Shown here in pieces: positions 9,280 through 21,499 of a DNA stretch of 64,000 nt. Positions within the stretch are counted from its first letter, which is position 1. Every line of letters starts with the position of its first letter. The notes under the pieces are model-generated. The model searched no databases, was not told the DNA's origin, and saw only the letters and a list, made by a program, of their open reading frames with translations. Made by a program: the position numbers and the translations under genes. This DNA comes from Methylophaga thalassica. GTDB taxonomy: Bacteria; Pseudomonadota; Gammaproteobacteria; Nitrosococcales; Methylophagaceae. Location of the stretch: NCBI RefSeq assembly GCF_030159795.1, contig NZ_BSND01000005.1, positions 1 through 64,000 on the forward strand. Reading direction: 5' to 3'.

Positions 9280-11460
9280 ATGACGATGATTTTTGACAAC
9301 AATTTGAATGAAGACATCATTAAAATTATAGAAGCTCGTCATCATGACCCATTTAGCGTGCTGGGCCTTCATCAGAATGCCGGTCAAGCTGAAATCCGCG
9401 CTTTTTTACCAGATACAGAAACCGCTACTATTGACGGCAAACTCCCAATGCAACGCGTTGAAGGTAGTGATTTTTTTGTTTGGAAAGGTCCTCAGGAAAA
9501 AATTACTTGGCCTTATAAAATACATCGTCACTGCCATAACGGTGAGCAAGTGGCTTACCATGATCCCTACAGTATCATGCCGCAAATATCAGACTATGAC
9601 CTTCACCTTTTTTCTGAAGGTAAGCATTGGCATGCCTATAAAATTCTGGGTGCGCACTACTACGAAGTTGAAGGGATTAAAGGCACCTTATTCGCCACAT
9701 GGGCCCCAGGTGCGGAACGTGTAAGTGTTGTCGGTAATTTCAACCAATGGGATGGTCGACGCCATCCTATGAGAGTAAGAGGAGCAACCGGTGTATGGGA
9801 AATTTTTATTCCTGAACTCATGCCGGGTGAACTCTATAAGTTTGAAATTAGGAGTCGCCAAGGTGGCTCACTGCACCTGAAAATGGATCCTTATGGACAA
9901 CAATGTGAATTAAGACCCGGCACCGCCTCCATCATTACCCACCCAAGCAAACACCAATGGAGTGATGAGGAATGGCTTACAACCCGAGAACGAAGTAACT
10001 GGCTCCACACCCCCCATTCCATCTACGAAGTCCATCTCGGTTCATGGAAACGCCATCAGGATGGAGGTTTTTACAACTATCGTGAGTTAGCCGACGAGCT
10101 TGTGCCGTATGTCAACGAGATGGGGTTTACTCATATTGAATTGTTACCGATTACCGAACATCCTTTGGATATCTCATGGGGTTATCAAACTACCGGCTAC
10201 TTTGCGCCAACCAGTCGCTTCGGCAGCCCCGATGACTTCCGCTATTTTGTCGATCAATGTCACCAACACGATATTGGCGTGATCTTAGACTGGGTTCCGG
10301 GCCACTTTCCTAAAGACTCGCATGGACTTGCTAAATTTGATGGGACAGCATTGTATGAACATGCAGATCCCCGACGCGGCGAACACCAGGATTGGGGCAC
10401 ACTTATCTTTAACTATGGCAGAAAAGAAGTATTTAACTTCTTATTATCGAGTGCTTTTTACTGGTTGGAAGAATTCCATATCGATGGGCTTCGTGTCGAT
10501 GCAGTAGCCTCTATGTTGTATCTGGATTATTCAAGAAAAGAAGGAGAGTGGCTTCCAAACCAATATGGTGGCCGTGAAAACCTCGAAGTTATCGAGTTTT
10601 TCAAACACGTTAACAGCGTATTACACAGTGAGCACCCTGGTTGTATTATCACGGCTGAAGAGTCTACCTCCTACCCAATGATTTCTCGGCCAACAGATAT
10701 CGGTGGTCTCGGTTTTTCTATGAAATGGAATATGGGCTGGATGCACGATATTTTAGAATATATGCAACAAGATCCCATTCATCGTCGCTATCATCACGAT
10801 GATCTGACCTTTGGCCTGCTCTACGCATTCACAGAAAACTTTGTTTTACCTTTCTCTCATGATGAAGTTGTGCATGGCAAACGTCCGATGATCTACAAAA
10901 TGCCTGGTGATGAATGGCAACGCTTTGCTAACTTACGCATGCTCTATACCTTCATGTTCAGCTATCCAGGCAAAAAACTGCTGTTTATGGGATGTGAATT
11001 TGGTCAGGGCAGCGAATGGAACTGTGAAAAAGATTTGGATTGGTATGTACTTGATTATCCAGTACATCAGGGACTGAAAAAACTGGTGGCGGATCTCAAC
11101 AATACTTATAAAAGTCTGCCAGCATTGTATAAACACGAATTTGAATCACAAGGCTTTGAATGGATTGATTGTAATGACAGGGAACATTCCATTCTGAGTT
11201 ATTTACGCAAAAATAATGAAGAATTTATTATTGCTGTATTCAACTTTACACCCGTTCCACGAGATAACTACCGTCTCGGCGTGCCTGAACTGGGGGATTA
11301 CGAAATCATTATCAATTCAGACTCTGAGTATTACGCGGGTAGCAATTACCATAATCTGCCTGTTATCAGTGCTGAACAAACAGCGTGGTCAGACAGACCA
11401 TATTCAATACAACTCAATCTACCGCCATTATCCGGGCTGATTTTGCAAAAGAAACATTGA
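9280..11460 (+). CDS. glgB: 1,4-alpha-glucan branching enzyme
   Basis: Introduces alpha-1,6 branches into glycogen. The 726-residue protein has the N-terminal domain ([11 protein letters not shown]), a carbohydrate-binding module 48 ([20 protein letters not shown]), the GH13 barrel with [12 protein letters not shown] (nucleophile Asp), TAEEST (acid/base Glu) and [10 protein letters not shown], and a C-terminal all-beta domain. This is the usual length and order for GlgB. The ATG has AGGA upstream. It is divergent from glgC, so synthesis and branching of the polymer are likely co-regulated. A strong inverted repeat follows the stop. Confidence 0.97.
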   Translation: MTMIFDNNLNEDIIKIIEARHHDPFSVLGLHQNAGQAEIRAFLPDTETATIDGKLPMQRVEGSDFFVWKGPQEKITWPYKIHRHCHNGEQVAYHDPYSIMPQISDYDLHLFSEGKHWHAYKILGAHYYEVEGIKGTLFATWAPGAERVSVVGNFNQWDGRRHPMRVRGATGVWEIFIPELMPGELYKFEIRSRQGGSLHLKMDPYGQQCELRPGTASIITHPSKHQWSDEEWLTTRERSNWLHTPHSIYEVHLGSWKRHQDGGFYNYRELADELVPYVNEMGFTHIELLPITEHPLDISWGYQTTGYFAPTSRFGSPDDFRYFVDQCHQHDIGVILDWVPGHFPKDSHGLAKFDGTALYEHADPRRGEHQDWGTLIFNYGRKEVFNFLLSSAFYWLEEFHIDGLRVDAVASMLYLDYSRKEGEWLPNQYGGRENLEVIEFFKHVNSVLHSEHPGCIITAEESTSYPMISRPTDIGGLGFSMKWNMGWMHDILEYMQQDPIHRRYHHDDLTFGLLYAFTENFVLPFSHDEVVHGKRPMIYKMPGDEWQRFANLRMLYTFMFSYPGKKLLFMGCEFGQGSEWNCEKDLDWYVLDYPVHQGLKKLVADLNNTYKSLPALYKHEFESQGFEWIDCNDREHSILSYLRKNNEEFIIAVFNFTPVPRDNYRLGVPELGDYEIIINSDSEYYAGSNYHNLPVISAEQTAWSDRPYSIQLNLPPLSGLILQKKH

Positions 11461-11472
11461 ACGAAAAGATAG

Positions 11473-11506
11473 GCTTATTCCTCCTGCTCTATCAGGGGGA
11501 ATAAGC
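11473..11506. terminator. Hairpin between convergent glgB and pgi
   Basis: GCTTATTCC pairs with GGAATAAGC (9 bp, extended by weaker pairs) between the stops of glgB and pgi. On the minus strand a short TTTT follows; on the plus strand the tail is weaker. It probably serves both converging transcripts. Confidence 0.65.
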
Positions 11507-11519
11507 TATTGAGATTTAC

Positions 11520-13157
11520 TTACTGTCTTAACTCGCGAATGAGTTTAATCAGATGTGTTGTTGAGCTGTCGTGAGCTGAAATCTCTGCATCATCTTTCAG
11601 TTCAGGAACAATCGCTTTAGCTAACTGTTTACCAAGTTCAACACCCCATTGGTCAAAAGAATTAATATTCCAGACCACACCTTGTACAAACACTTTATGT
11701 TCATACAATGCCACTAATTGCCCCAACATTTCTGGGGTAAGTTTAGGAAATAACAAGACGTTACTTGGTCGGTTTCCAGGGAAAACTTTATGAGGTAGCA
11801 GCGCTTCAAGCTCTTTGCCTTCATAACCTTCTTTAACCAGCTCAGCACGCACTTCTTCAGCTGTTTTACCTTTCATTAGCGCTTCGGCTTGCGCCAGGCC
11901 ATTTGCTAATAGAATAGACTGATGATCACATTCTGGATAATGACTATTCACCGGCAAGACAAAATCGACTGGGATTAACTGTGTACCTTGATGAATCAAC
12001 TGAAAATAGGCATGTTGGCCATTAGTACCCGGTGTACCCCAAATAACAGGACCGGTTTTATAGTTGATACGTGCGCCAGAACGGTTAATAAATTTACCGT
12101 TACTTTCCATGTCCAGCTGTTGCATATGGCTAGGGAAACGAGCGAGTGAGTGATCATAAGGTACAATCGCCTGGGTTTGTGAATTAAAGAAATTCACATA
12201 CCAAATACCCAACATACCCATGATCACTGGGATATTTTCTTTCAATGGTTGCTGACGGAAATGGTTATCCATCTGATGACCACCATCAAGCAAACGCTCA
12301 AAATTATCCATACCGGTATAGAGAGCTATCGGCAGACCAATGGCACTCCACAAGGAATAGCGGCCACCGACCCAGTCCCAGATTTCAAACATATTGGCAG
12401 TATCAATACCAAATTTAGCGACTTCATCAGCATTGGTTGAGACAGCAACAAAATGTTTTGCTACATCTTCTTGTTTACCTTGTTTCAAAAACCAATTACG
12501 TGCTGAGTGAGCATTTGTAATCGTTTCCTGAGTGGTGAAGGTTTTTGAGGCAACAACAAATAAGGTCGTTTCAGGGTTTAATTTTTCTAAGGTTGTGCTT
12601 AAATCTGTGCCATCAACATTAGACACAAAATGCACACCCATCCCATCAATACCATAAGGCTCAAGTGCATCACAAATCATGGCAGGCCCTAAATCGGAGC
12701 CGCCGATGCCGATATTAACAATGTCTGTAATCTTTTTACCTGAGAACCCTAACCACGTGCCACTATGTACCTGCTCACAAAAATTACGCATTTTATCAAG
12801 CACAGCGTTGACCATTGGTATGACATCTTTGCCGTCCACCATCACCGGTGTATTACTTCGATTTCGAAGCGCGGTGTGTAATACAGCCCGACCTTCCGTA
12901 TGGTTAATGGCTTCACCTTTGAACATACGCTCAATCCAGTCCTGAATTTCAACGGCTTCAGCTAACTGGATTAACTTATCTACTGTTTCTTGAGTAATAC
13001 GGTTTTTGGAGTAGTCCAGTAACAAATCACCACTTTTGATAGAAAATCGTTCAAACCGGTTTGAGTCAAGCGCAAACTGCTCACGCATGGATACGAATTT
13101 CAGGTCAGAATAGTGTCTGACCAAAGACTGCCATTCAGGTATATTCAAAGGTGTCAT
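11520..13157 (-). CDS. pgi: Glucose-6-phosphate isomerase
   Basis: Interconverts glucose-6-phosphate and fructose-6-phosphate in the cytoplasm, joining glycolysis or the ribulose-monophosphate route to glycogen metabolism. The 545-residue protein shows [38 protein letters not shown] and a C-terminal [11 protein letters not shown] block, all standard for the long bacterial PGI form. It ends the leftward operon that includes hisS-ispG-rodZ-pilW-rlmN-ndk, 29 bases after hisS, and lies next to the glg genes whose substrate it helps to supply. Whether it has its own promoter is not clear. Confidence 0.97.
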   Translation of the reverse strand: MTPLNIPEWQSLVRHYSDLKFVSMREQFALDSNRFERFSIKSGDLLLDYSKNRITQETVDKLIQLAEAVEIQDWIERMFKGEAINHTEGRAVLHTALRNRSNTPVMVDGKDVIPMVNAVLDKMRNFCEQVHSGTWLGFSGKKITDIVNIGIGGSDLGPAMICDALEPYGIDGMGVHFVSNVDGTDLSTTLEKLNPETTLFVVASKTFTTQETITNAHSARNWFLKQGKQEDVAKHFVAVSTNADEVAKFGIDTANMFEIWDWVGGRYSLWSAIGLPIALYTGMDNFERLLDGGHQMDNHFRQQPLKENIPVIMGMLGIWYVNFFNSQTQAIVPYDHSLARFPSHMQQLDMESNGKFINRSGARINYKTGPVIWGTPGTNGQHAYFQLIHQGTQLIPVDFVLPVNSHYPECDHQSILLANGLAQAEALMKGKTAEEVRAELVKEGYEGKELEALLPHKVFPGNRPSNVLLFPKLTPEMLGQLVALYEHKVFVQGVVWNINSFDQWGVELGKQLAKAIVPELKDDAEISAHDSSTTHLIKLIRELRQ

Positions 13158-13186
13158 AGTTCTTAGATTTCTTGTATTAGTTATAA

Positions 13187-14443
13187 TTATTGACTGAGGA
13201 ATGAAGGCAGTTCAGCCCATTTTATGGTCTGCTGCTCCCCTGTCGCCATGGTTTTAATACCGATTGTTTGGTTAGACACTTCTTCATCCCCCAGAATAAG
13301 TGTCCAACGAGCTCCACTTCGATCAGCGCGTTTGAATTGGCTTTTAAAACTACCACCACCGCAATGGCTTATCAACCTTATACCAGGAAGCTCATCGCGT
13401 AAGCGTTCGGTTAATAACGCGGCCTGTGCCATGGCTTGTTCACCCACGGCGACTAAATACGCATCAGTTTGCTTTATTTCAGGTAGAGCGTCAGTTGCTT
13501 CAAGCAGAGCCACAAGGCGCTCTAAACCAATAGCAAAGCCAATTGCTGTAGCCTCTTTGCCTCCCAGCTGAGCTACTAAGCCATCATAACGACCGCCTGC
13601 ACAGACTGTACCTTGTGAGCCAAGCTGATCCGTAACCCATTCGAATACAGTTTTACCGTAATAATCCAAACCTCTGACCAGTCTTGGATTAATTTCATAG
13701 GCAATATCGACACTGTCGAGTATCTGACATAACTGTTCAAAATGTTGCTTAGATTCTTCATCCAGATAATCGATTAATTTGGGTGCAGCGTCATTGAGCG
13801 CTTGCATCTCTGGATTTTTACTATCCAGAATCCGCAGAGGATTCGAATGTAAACGGCGCTGACTATCCTCATCAAGTTCTGACTGATGTTGTTCAAAGTA
13901 GGCAATTAATACTTCACGGTAGGCTAAGCGAGCTTCTGTGCTGCCTAACGAGTTTATCTGTAACGTTACACCTTTCAAGCCTAATGCTTTCCATAGCCTC
14001 GCCGTCAGCATAATCATCTCAGCATCGATATCAGGGCCATTAAAACCATAGGCTTCAACACCTATTTGATGGAACTGGCGATAACGGCCTTTTTGCGGAC
14101 GTTCATGACGGAACATGGGCCCCATATACCAGAGACGCTGTGTTTGGTTGAGTAAACCGTTTTGCATGGCTGCACGAACACAGCCAGCCGTACCTTCCGG
14201 ACGTAGCGTCAAACTGTCGCCATTGCGATCCTCAAAGGTATACATTTCTTTTTCGACGATATCAGTGACTTCACCGATGGAACGTTTAAAAAGCTCTGTT
14301 TTTTCAACAATTGGGAAACGAATTTCTTGATATCCATAACCAGCAAGAACATCTTTTAAGATAGTTTCTATCACTTGCCAGTATGGGGTTGCTTCAGGGA
14401 GAATATCGTTCATCCCCCTGATAGAGCGGATAATCTCTGCCAC
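13187..14443 (-). CDS. hisS: Histidyl-tRNA synthetase
   Basis: A class II aminoacyl-tRNA synthetase of 418 residues. Motif 2 lies in [17 protein letters not shown], the histidine-specific signatures are [14 protein letters not shown] and AGGRYDGL, and an anticodon-binding domain fills the last 90 residues. Translation starts at GTG 14443 with AAGGAT in the end of ispG; the genes are 2 bases apart. The order ispG-hisS downstream of rodZ and pilW is the classic gammaproteobacterial arrangement. Confidence 0.97.
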   Translation of the reverse strand: MAEIIRSIRGMNDILPEATPYWQVIETILKDVLAGYGYQEIRFPIVEKTELFKRSIGEVTDIVEKEMYTFEDRNGDSLTLRPEGTAGCVRAAMQNGLLNQTQRLWYMGPMFRHERPQKGRYRQFHQIGVEAYGFNGPDIDAEMIMLTARLWKALGLKGVTLQINSLGSTEARLAYREVLIAYFEQHQSELDEDSQRRLHSNPLRILDSKNPEMQALNDAAPKLIDYLDEESKQHFEQLCQILDSVDIAYEINPRLVRGLDYYGKTVFEWVTDQLGSQGTVCAGGRYDGLVAQLGGKEATAIGFAIGLERLVALLEATDALPEIKQTDAYLVAVGEQAMAQAALLTERLRDELPGIRLISHCGGGSFKSQFKRADRSGARWTLILGDEEVSNQTIGIKTMATGEQQTIKWAELPSFLSQ

Positions 14444-14445
14444 GT

Positions 14446-15576
14446 CTAACTAATATCCTTTATCGGTATTGTTTTAATATTACTTTGTTGTTGTTTTTGT
14501 ATTTCAATACGCTTGCGTATTTGCTGCTCCAGCTCGTCCACCAAAGCCTCATTTTCTACTTTATGGTTTGGCTTTCCATCGACATAGAGCAAATTGGGTG
14601 TACCGCCTGTCAAACCAATGGCCGCTTCTTTCGCTTCACCTGGACCATTTACAACACAGCCAATAACAGCCACATCCATCGGCTCTGTAATATCTTCAAG
14701 TCTGGCTTCAAGAGCATTAACTGTAGAAATGACATCGAATTGCTGACGAGAGCATGAAGGACAGGCAATTAAGTTGATACCTTTACTACGAATTCGCAAG
14801 CTTTTTAAAATATCAAAGCCGACTTTGATTTCTTCTACAGGATCTGCAGCAAGTGAAACACGAATGGTATCGCCAATGCCTTCAGATAGTAGCATTCCCA
14901 GGCCTATCGCTGACTTGACTGAACCAGAACGCAAACCACCGGCTTCCGTGATCCCTAAATGCAGTGGTTGTTCAATCTGCTGAGCAAGTTTTCTGTATGC
15001 ATGCACTGTCATAAACACATCAGATGCTTTTAGACTGACTTTAAAATCGGGATAGTTCAACCTATCCAGAATATCAATATGTCTCAACGCCGATTCAACT
15101 AAAGCATCTGGAGTAGGCTCACCATATTTTTTCTGTAATTCTTTTTCTAAAGACCCCGCATTCACACCAATACGAATAGGAATGCCGTGATCACGTGCAC
15201 TATCGACAACAGCACGGACACGTTCTTCCCGTCCGATATTACCCGGGTTAATTCGCAGACAATCGACACCAAGTTCCGCAACACGTAGCGCAATTTTGTA
15301 ATCAAAATGGATATCAGCTACCAGCGGAATAGAGACTTGTTGTTTAATTTTACCGAAGGCTTCTGCAGCATCCATGGTAGGCACAGAAACACGCACAATA
15401 TCAGCGCCTACATTTTGTAATGCCTTAATTTGAGCTACAGTGGCGGCGACATCAGTCGTCTCAGTATTTGTCATACTTTGAACTGCAACAGGTGCATCAC
15501 CACCAACAGCAACATTACCGACCATTATCTGTCTGGATTTTCTCCGCTGAATATTGACTGTCGTATTTTCCATCAT
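14446..15576 (-). CDS. ispG: 4-hydroxy-3-methylbut-2-enyl diphosphate synthase (IspG/GcpE)
   Basis: An iron-sulfur enzyme of the MEP isoprenoid pathway that converts MEcPP to HMBPP. The 376-residue protein carries the [4Fe-4S] cysteines in CPSCSR and in [13 protein letters not shown], and the TIM-barrel N-terminal pattern [11 protein letters not shown]. Two ATGs are adjacent (15576 and 15573); the first overlaps the rodZ stop, as is common for coupled genes. Isoprenoid supply here also serves ubiquinone, whose coq7 lies further right. Confidence 0.97.
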   Translation of the reverse strand: MMENTTVNIQRRKSRQIMVGNVAVGGDAPVAVQSMTNTETTDVAATVAQIKALQNVGADIVRVSVPTMDAAEAFGKIKQQVSIPLVADIHFDYKIALRVAELGVDCLRINPGNIGREERVRAVVDSARDHGIPIRIGVNAGSLEKELQKKYGEPTPDALVESALRHIDILDRLNYPDFKVSLKASDVFMTVHAYRKLAQQIEQPLHLGITEAGGLRSGSVKSAIGLGMLLSEGIGDTIRVSLAADPVEEIKVGFDILKSLRIRSKGINLIACPSCSRQQFDVISTVNALEARLEDITEPMDVAVIGCVVNGPGEAKEAAIGLTGGTPNLLYVDGKPNHKVENEALVDELEQQIRKRIEIQKQQQSNIKTIPIKDIS

Positions 15577-16469
15577 GACTGAGCTCCTAACGTCAGTTTT
15601 GCGACATTGCCCTGTGTGTATGGCGCCAGATCAACAGGTTTACTGTTGTAAGTAACATCAGCAAAATCTGCTTTACCTAATAAAATTTTTACTGGCAGTT
15701 CACTTTTTAACTCAACAGATTGTTTGGCTTTCATGACTTGGCTTAATAAGACATTCATCGCCGTATCAGTTACTTCAACCCAGCAGTCGCCACTAAAAGA
15801 CATTTTGAGGATATTTTGTTGAGGTTCTGATGCTGATTCTGACGCCGTATTGGCCACATCAGCAATATCCGTATCCTCAGCTGAATCAACCGCACTGTTA
15901 TCGGGTTCGACTGCACCAGCAGTGTCATCTTCTGGCATTAAGTCAGGCGAATCCGCTACCGGTTCATGACTAGTAACAGTCTCTTGATCAGCCGGTTTAT
16001 CAAGTTCAGTTTTATCCGGAACTACTGAACCAACCTCATCCGCTTCGCTAGAGGTTGACGTTTGATTGGTTTGCCACTGTTGGTAAGCTGACCAAATAAT
16101 AAAGGTGCCGACAAGTAGAAAAATAATCATCAACCAGGGGAATGGTTTTTGTTCTACAGCGCCGAGAGTCTTAACCAGTCTTGGCTCATCATCAACCAGT
16201 AAATACTCGTCATTAAAGACAGCTAGCATTTCTTCCTGAGGTAAACCCAAAAATTTCACATAGCTGGCAAAATAGCCACGAGCATATGTCCGTCCATGCA
16301 GTTTATCCCACTGCTGATTTTCGAGATAAATAATAATATCTCTGGTTAAACGGAGCTGTGTTGCCACTTCTGCTACGGATAATTTTTTATTTTCACGTGC
16401 CTGCTGAAGACGTGCTCCAAGACTCGGGGTATTCGAAGTCACTACAAAATCGTCATTCAAATCACTCAT
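15573..16469 (-). CDS. rodZ: Cytoskeleton protein RodZ
   Basis: An inner-membrane protein that ties MreB filaments to the cell-elongation machinery. The N-terminal 80 residues form a Cro/C1-type helix-turn-helix ([20 protein letters not shown]). One transmembrane segment lies at about 111-130 ([20 protein letters not shown]), then an acidic Ser/Asp/Glu-rich periplasmic linker and a DUF4115 domain at the end ([14 protein letters not shown]). An in-frame GTG lies just before the ATG; ATG 16469 shares one base with the pilW stop (TGATG). The gene sits between pilW and ispG as in many gammaproteobacteria. Confidence 0.93.
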   Translation of the reverse strand: MSDLNDDFVVTSNTPSLGARLQQARENKKLSVAEVATQLRLTRDIIIYLENQQWDKLHGRTYARGYFASYVKFLGLPQEEMLAVFNDEYLLVDDEPRLVKTLGAVEQKPFPWLMIIFLLVGTFIIWSAYQQWQTNQTSTSSEADEVGSVVPDKTELDKPADQETVTSHEPVADSPDLMPEDDTAGAVEPDNSAVDSAEDTDIADVANTASESASEPQQNILKMSFSGDCWVEVTDTAMNVLLSQVMKAKQSVELKSELPVKILLGKADFADVTYNSKPVDLAPYTQGNVAKLTLGAQS

Positions 16470-17236
16470 CACTCAACAAGCCCTTGGTTAACAATACGCA
16501 TCTCATCCGAATCAGGAAAACGAGAACGCAAAATAAGTTTATAGCTGGATACAGCGTTTTTATCAGCTAATTTAGTTTCAATTTTGATCCCCAACAAAAG
16601 GGCTTGTGACGTCCAACTAGCCGCTTGCTGAAAGCGTTGAATATAGCCTCTGGCCTGTAAATAATTTTGTTGTTGATAACTGATAGAAGCCATTTTTAAT
16701 AAGGACTTAGGTAATCTTGGCGCCATCTGTAATGCTTTACGGAAATAACCTTCCGCTCGATCTGTAGCCCCTGCTTTTTCCGTACAAAGCCCGGCATTTT
16801 CATAAGCCAGAGCAGCACTGGAGTACAGTGGATTTTCTAATGCCTTAAGAAAGCGTTTCTCAGCTTCATCATATCTAGACTGCTGACATAAAAAAACACC
16901 GTAGTTATTTTGTGCTTCTGAATAATCGGGTTCTAGTTGAACAGCCCTTTCGAAATGTTCTTCTGCTTTATCGTTCTCACCTAAGTACTGATAGAGAAGT
17001 GCAATCGTGTTATGCGCACTGGATAAATTAGGATTTTGCTTTAACGCTTTTTCTAATTTTTCCAAGGCAATTTTGTAATCACCACGCTGCATGTAATTCA
17101 AGCCAAGACGCATGTTAATGTCAGCAGCTTTTGCATCCTTTGCAACATATTCGCTTCTCGTACCACCGGTACTATTACACGCAGTGAGAACAAAAAACGC
17201 TATCAAAATTAAAGCAAAACTGACGCGATTACTCAT
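16469..17236 (-). CDS. pilW: Type IV pilus biogenesis lipoprotein PilW/PilF (TPR)
   Basis: A 255-residue outer-membrane lipoprotein pilotin that helps the PilQ secretin reach the outer membrane. A signal peptide ends in the lipobox LTAC with the lipidated cysteine at residue 20. The body is a run of tetratricopeptide repeats (for example [21 protein letters not shown] and [20 protein letters not shown]). Its position between rlmN and rodZ is the conserved one for pilF/pilW. It overlaps rlmN by 4 bases (ATGA). No other pilus gene is in the window. Confidence 0.92.
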   Translation of the reverse strand: MSNRVSFALILIAFFVLTACNSTGGTRSEYVAKDAKAADINMRLGLNYMQRGDYKIALEKLEKALKQNPNLSSAHNTIALLYQYLGENDKAEEHFERAVQLEPDYSEAQNNYGVFLCQQSRYDEAEKRFLKALENPLYSSAALAYENAGLCTEKAGATDRAEGYFRKALQMAPRLPKSLLKMASISYQQQNYLQARGYIQRFQQAASWTSQALLLGIKIETKLADKNAVSSYKLILRSRFPDSDEMRIVNQGLVE

Positions 17237-18333
17237 CGATGAAACACAACCTCCTGAGCTCGCATACGTTCACTTCGACGTGACTTATCCTGTACTTCGC
17301 CAGCAAGCTGACCACAGGCAGCGACAATATCATCACCTCGAGTTTTTCTAACCGTAGCAACGAGACCTTGATCGATCAAATATTGCTGAAACCTGACAAT
17401 CTGATTACGCGAAGAACATTTGTAATGTGTTCCAGGAAACGGATTAAAAGGGATCAAATTAATTTTGTTTGGTAAACCTTTTAAAAGTCGAACCAAGTCT
17501 TTTGCATCCTGGATGGAATCATTAATACCATCCAACATCACATATTCGACGGTAATATGACGTCGCTGCTGACCGACAACATAACGCTTGCAAGCCGCCA
17601 ATAACTCTGCAATCGGGTACTTCTGGTTAATCGGAACAATTTGATTTCTTAACTCATCATTAGCCGCGTGTAATGAAATGGCCAGACTCACATGACAATC
17701 TTCGCGAAGTTTATCAATCATCGGTACTATTCCAGAGGTACTCAATGTCAATCGCCGCCATGAAATACCATAACCAAAATCATCACGCATCAAGTTCATA
17801 GCGGTGACAACATTACTATAGTTAGCCAACGGCTCCCCCATTCCCATCATCACCACATTGGTGACAACTCGGTTACCTTTGGGATCTTTACCTAAAGCTT
17901 CATTGGCAATCCATAACTGCGCAATAATTTCTGCAGCATCCAGATTGCGATTAAAACCTTGTTGGGCTGTTGAGCAAAATGTACAGGTCAACGCACAGCC
18001 GACTTGAGAAGATACACATAAGGTTCCTCTCCCACTTTCGGGAATAAAAACCGTCTCGATAGCATTGCCACAGGAGAGTTTAATAATCCATTTACGTGTG
18101 CCATCCTGAGAGATATGTTCGTGCATCACTTCAGGCAATTTAATTTCAGCAACCGCCTGCAATTTTTCTCTTAGTGCTTTGCTCAGATTACTCATCTCAG
18201 CAAAGTCAGTGATCCGATATTTATGGATCCACTGTAAAAGCTGACGAGCACGGAAAGGTTTTTCGTCTAATTCGACGAAAAACGCTTCCAGACCATGCAG
18301 GTCTAATCCCAGAAGATTCGTGCGTTCAGTCAT
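17233..18333 (-). CDS. rlmN: Dual-specificity 23S rRNA/tRNA adenine-C2 methyltransferase RlmN
   Basis: A radical SAM enzyme that methylates C2 of A2503 in 23S rRNA and A37 in a set of tRNAs. The 366-residue protein contains the cluster motif CxxxCxxC in [15 protein letters not shown]. The [12 protein letters not shown] block and the C-terminal [16 protein letters not shown] with the second catalytic cysteine are also present. It lies 9 bases downstream of ndk and overlaps pilW by 4 bases. Confidence 0.97.
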   Translation of the reverse strand: MTERTNLLGLDLHGLEAFFVELDEKPFRARQLLQWIHKYRITDFAEMSNLSKALREKLQAVAEIKLPEVMHEHISQDGTRKWIIKLSCGNAIETVFIPESGRGTLCVSSQVGCALTCTFCSTAQQGFNRNLDAAEIIAQLWIANEALGKDPKGNRVVTNVVMMGMGEPLANYSNVVTAMNLMRDDFGYGISWRRLTLSTSGIVPMIDKLREDCHVSLAISLHAANDELRNQIVPINQKYPIAELLAACKRYVVGQQRRHITVEYVMLDGINDSIQDAKDLVRLLKGLPNKINLIPFNPFPGTHYKCSSRNQIVRFQQYLIDQGLVATVRKTRGDDIVAACGQLAGEVQDKSRRSERMRAQEVVFHR

Positions 18334-18342
18334 AAATTACTC

Positions 18343-18774
18343 TTAGCGTGTACGGGCGCAAACTTCATCATCAGCGAAGAAGTAAGACACTTCACGTGCA
18401 GCACTTTCAACTGAGTCAGAACCATGTACCGCATTTTCATCAATGCTTTGAGCGAAATCAGCACGAATTGTACCTGCAGCGGCTTCAGCTGGGTTTGTTG
18501 CACCCATCAGATCACGGTGAGTTAAAACCGCATTTTCACCTTCCAGTACTTGAACGATAACGGGTCCAGAAGTCATAAAGCTGACAAGGTCTTTAAAGAA
18601 AGGACGTTCTTTGTGTTCCGCGTAAAAGCCTTCCGCTTTTTCTTGTGACAGGTGCATCATTTTTGCAGCCACAATTTTTAAGCCTGCTTTTTCAAAGCGC
18701 GTGTAAATTTCACCAATGACATTTTTTGCAACAGCATCAGGTTTGATGATAGAAAGAGTGCGTTCAATCGCCAT
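18343..18774 (-). CDS. ndk: Nucleoside diphosphate kinase
   Basis: Transfers the gamma-phosphate of ATP to nucleoside diphosphates through a phospho-histidine. The 143-residue sequence has the active-site region [20 protein letters not shown], where the histidine of HGSDS is phosphorylated, and the N-terminal [15 protein letters not shown]. It is the first gene of the leftward operon running to pgi; the 169 bases before it separate it from the divergent nadK. Confidence 0.98.
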   Translation of the reverse strand: MAIERTLSIIKPDAVAKNVIGEIYTRFEKAGLKIVAAKMMHLSQEKAEGFYAEHKERPFFKDLVSFMTSGPVIVQVLEGENAVLTHRDLMGATNPAEAAAGTIRADFAQSIDENAVHGSDSVESAAREVSYFFADDEVCARTR

Positions 18775-18943
18775 GTTATTCCTCTATATTTAATTTGAGT
18801 CAAGAAAATCCTGATATTCTAGCATTTCTCAGCCATCTAATATCAATGTTGTGAAACAAATCACGTTAAATCTGTTTTTACTTTGGATTTTATGGCAAAA
18901 GCATTACTATCAGATGACTATTTAGTAACCATAGGAAGCCATT

Positions 18944-19819
18944 TTGACTACCCAATCTGCATTTAAGCGCATCGGACTTTTTATTCGTAAAGACGACCCT
19001 GTTATGGAAAATGCGGTTGAGCAGGTAAACGAATTTCTGGCAACACGGGATTTAACCGTGGTGTGTAATGAGCCACTGTCATTTTTACCGTCACTGGATG
19101 TTATTTCAATTAAAGAATTCAAAACCCATTGTGACCTGACAATTGCGATTGGTGGTGATGGTACCCTGCTTTCTGCATCACGGGCACTGGCTGGCACAAA
19201 TATGCCAGTGGTAGGTATCAATGTGGGTAGACTCGGTTTTCTGGCTGATGTCACATTAACGAATTTAGCACACCAACTTGATGCTATTCTTTGTGGCCAC
19301 TACCGTGATGATAGACGTTTTTTACTCAACGCAACCATAAAAAATTCGACAAAAACACCCAGCATTGCCATGAATGATGTCGTCATTCATTCTCATCAGA
19401 ATTTACATATGATTGAGTTTGAAACTCATATCAACGGCCGTTTTCTGAATAGTCAGCGTGCCGATGGGATTGTTGTCTCTACCCCAACAGGCTCAACAGC
19501 CTACGCCATGTCAGCAGGTGGGCCTATTCTTGATGTTGATCTGGATGTTGTCGTTTTAGCTTCAGTCTGTCCCCACACATTAAGTAACCGTCCTTTAGTC
19601 ATTTCTGCCAATAATGTGATTGAAATTACATTAAGTGAAAACAACATCACTACAGCCATGGTGACGTGTGACGGACGTCCTGGGCTGGTTTTACAACCAG
19701 GCCAGACTGTTCGCATAGAAAAACACGAAAGTCGAATCAGACTATTGCATCTTGAAGATCACGACCATTATTCTATTCTCCGCGCCAAACTGGAATGGGG
19801 AAGAAAGTTAACATGCTAA
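18944..19819 (+). CDS. nadK: NAD kinase
   Basis: Phosphorylates NAD to NADP with ATP. The 291-residue protein has the diacylglycerol-kinase-like GGDGTLL motif in TIAIGGDGTLLSASR, the MNDVVIH block and STPTGSTAYAMSAGGPI. Translation appears to begin at a TTG (18944): AGGAAG lies 5 bases upstream, the following residues fit the family N-terminus and no in-frame ATG is suitably placed. recN begins inside the last codons of this gene. Divergent from ndk. Confidence 0.95.
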   Translation: MTTQSAFKRIGLFIRKDDPVMENAVEQVNEFLATRDLTVVCNEPLSFLPSLDVISIKEFKTHCDLTIAIGGDGTLLSASRALAGTNMPVVGINVGRLGFLADVTLTNLAHQLDAILCGHYRDDRRFLLNATIKNSTKTPSIAMNDVVIHSHQNLHMIEFETHINGRFLNSQRADGIVVSTPTGSTAYAMSAGGPILDVDLDVVVLASVCPHTLSNRPLVISANNVIEITLSENNITTAMVTCDGRPGLVLQPGQTVRIEKHESRIRLLHLEDHDHYSILRAKLEWGRKLTC

Positions 19820-21486
19820 TCAGTCTGACTGTTAGGAATTTAGCCGTTGTAGAAGATCTCGCTCTGACATTTGAACCTGGTATGACATCGCTAACCGGTG
19901 AGACTGGTGCGGGTAAATCAATGCTGGTTGATGCACTTAGTCTGGTACTTGGTGACCGCGCAGATTCAAACATGATTCGCCATGGTGCCGAACGTGCTGA
20001 AATTGAAGCTGATTTTAATTTAGACAACAACACGACCTTGGCTAAATGGTTACAAGAAAATGAGTTAGACGAAGATGAACAATGTCATTTACGCCGTACG
20101 ATAAGCCGTGACGGCCGCTCTAAGGGGTATATTAACGGTCGTGCGGTCCCGCTAGCCTTGTTGAAAGAAGTCAGTGAACGCAGTATTGATATTCATGGTC
20201 AACATGCACATCAATCACTAATTCGGCCACAAACACAACGAGAAATTTTAGACATTGTCGCAGACAATAAAGCCTTACTGAATAACTTAAAAACAGCCTA
20301 TCGCGACTGGTCAGCCTCTCAGCAAGAACTTGAGCTACTGCAAAGCCAGGCTGAAGAGCAGAAGGCAAAACAAGAATTACTGCAGTATCAGGTATCAGAG
20401 CTGGAAAGCTTTCAGTTAACAGAAACGCATATTCAAGACCTTCTTCAGCAACAGAGTCAACTTGCCAATGCCTCCCAGCTCATTAGTGTGGCCGAAGCCG
20501 GTTTACATCGCATTTTTGATGAAGAACAAGCAGCGGCCTACGATATTATCAATCACACATTAAGTGAGCTCGAGAAACTACAAGATCTTGAACCACGCTT
20601 TGCCAGCGCCGTTGAAACGCTTAACGCCGCCATTATTAACCTCGATGAAACAGCAAATGACTTGCGGCATTATCTGGATCATATCGATCTTGATCCGGCT
20701 CGTTTGAACGCGATCGAAGATGAATTGTCACAACTTCACGATATTGCGCGTAAGCATCATGTCGAGGTTGAACAACTCCCCGCACTATATGAAGAATTAA
20801 GTACAGAGCTGGAAAGGCTTTCGAATAGTGAAGTCCACCTTGCCGAACTGCAGAAAGCCTTATCAAACAAAGAGGCAAATTGCCTTGCATTAAGCCGTGA
20901 AATACACGAAAAAAGAGTCAAAACGGCCAAACCACTAGCTAAACAGATTTCAGCATCAATCAAACAGCTGGCCATTCCTTCAGGCGAAATAGACATCGAA
21001 GTCGTTGCTAATAGTGATGAAAAATTCTCAGAACATGGTATGGACAGCGTTCGTATCCTAGTTAGAACGAACCCAGGACAACCATCAGGTGAGCTAGCAA
21101 AAGTAGCTTCCGGTGGTGAGCTGGCACGGATTAGTCTGGCAATTCAAGTTGTCACAGCAGGAAAACGCACTGTTCCAACCTTAATTTTTGATGAAGTTGA
21201 TGTAGGCATAGGTGGAAGCGTTGCGGAAGTCGTTGGGCAACACCTAAGAAAACTGGCAACTACGCAGCAAGTCATCTGTATTACTCATTTACCTCAAGTC
21301 GCTGCGCAAGCGCATCATCAGCTACAAGTGAACAAGAAACATTTAGATGACAGCACGCACATTGTTGTTGATAAGCTCGACAGACAACAACGAATTGAAG
21401 AAATTGCCAGAATGTTAGGTGGCGTGAACCTGACCCAAAAAACACGCTCTCACGCAGAAGAAATGTTGGATCAGGCTCAACAATAA
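19813..21486 (+). CDS. recN: DNA repair protein RecN
   Basis: An SMC-like ATPase that takes part in recombinational repair of double-strand breaks. The 557-residue protein has Walker A in TGETGAGKS near residue 30, a long coiled-coil centre (about 150-350), the signature SGGELARISLA and Walker B LIFDEVDVGIGG. The start at ATG 19813 matches the family N-terminus (MLISLTVRNLAVVEDL); an upstream in-frame ATG at 19795 would add six residues. Its start overlaps the nadK stop (ATGCTAA), so the two are coupled, as in many gammaproteobacteria. Confidence 0.96.
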   Translation: MLISLTVRNLAVVEDLALTFEPGMTSLTGETGAGKSMLVDALSLVLGDRADSNMIRHGAERAEIEADFNLDNNTTLAKWLQENELDEDEQCHLRRTISRDGRSKGYINGRAVPLALLKEVSERSIDIHGQHAHQSLIRPQTQREILDIVADNKALLNNLKTAYRDWSASQQELELLQSQAEEQKAKQELLQYQVSELESFQLTETHIQDLLQQQSQLANASQLISVAEAGLHRIFDEEQAAAYDIINHTLSELEKLQDLEPRFASAVETLNAAIINLDETANDLRHYLDHIDLDPARLNAIEDELSQLHDIARKHHVEVEQLPALYEELSTELERLSNSEVHLAELQKALSNKEANCLALSREIHEKRVKTAKPLAKQISASIKQLAIPSGEIDIEVVANSDEKFSEHGMDSVRILVRTNPGQPSGELAKVASGGELARISLAIQVVTAGKRTVPTLIFDEVDVGIGGSVAEVVGQHLRKLATTQQVICITHLPQVAAQAHHQLQVNKKHLDDSTHIVVDKLDRQQRIEEIARMLGGVNLTQKTRSHAEEMLDQAQQ

Positions 21487-21499
21487 AAATAACCCAAAG

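Noticed and set aside
19795-19812. Upstream ATG start for recN
   Set aside because: It would add MGKKVN ahead of the normal family N-terminus and lie deeper in nadK; ATG 19813 fits better.
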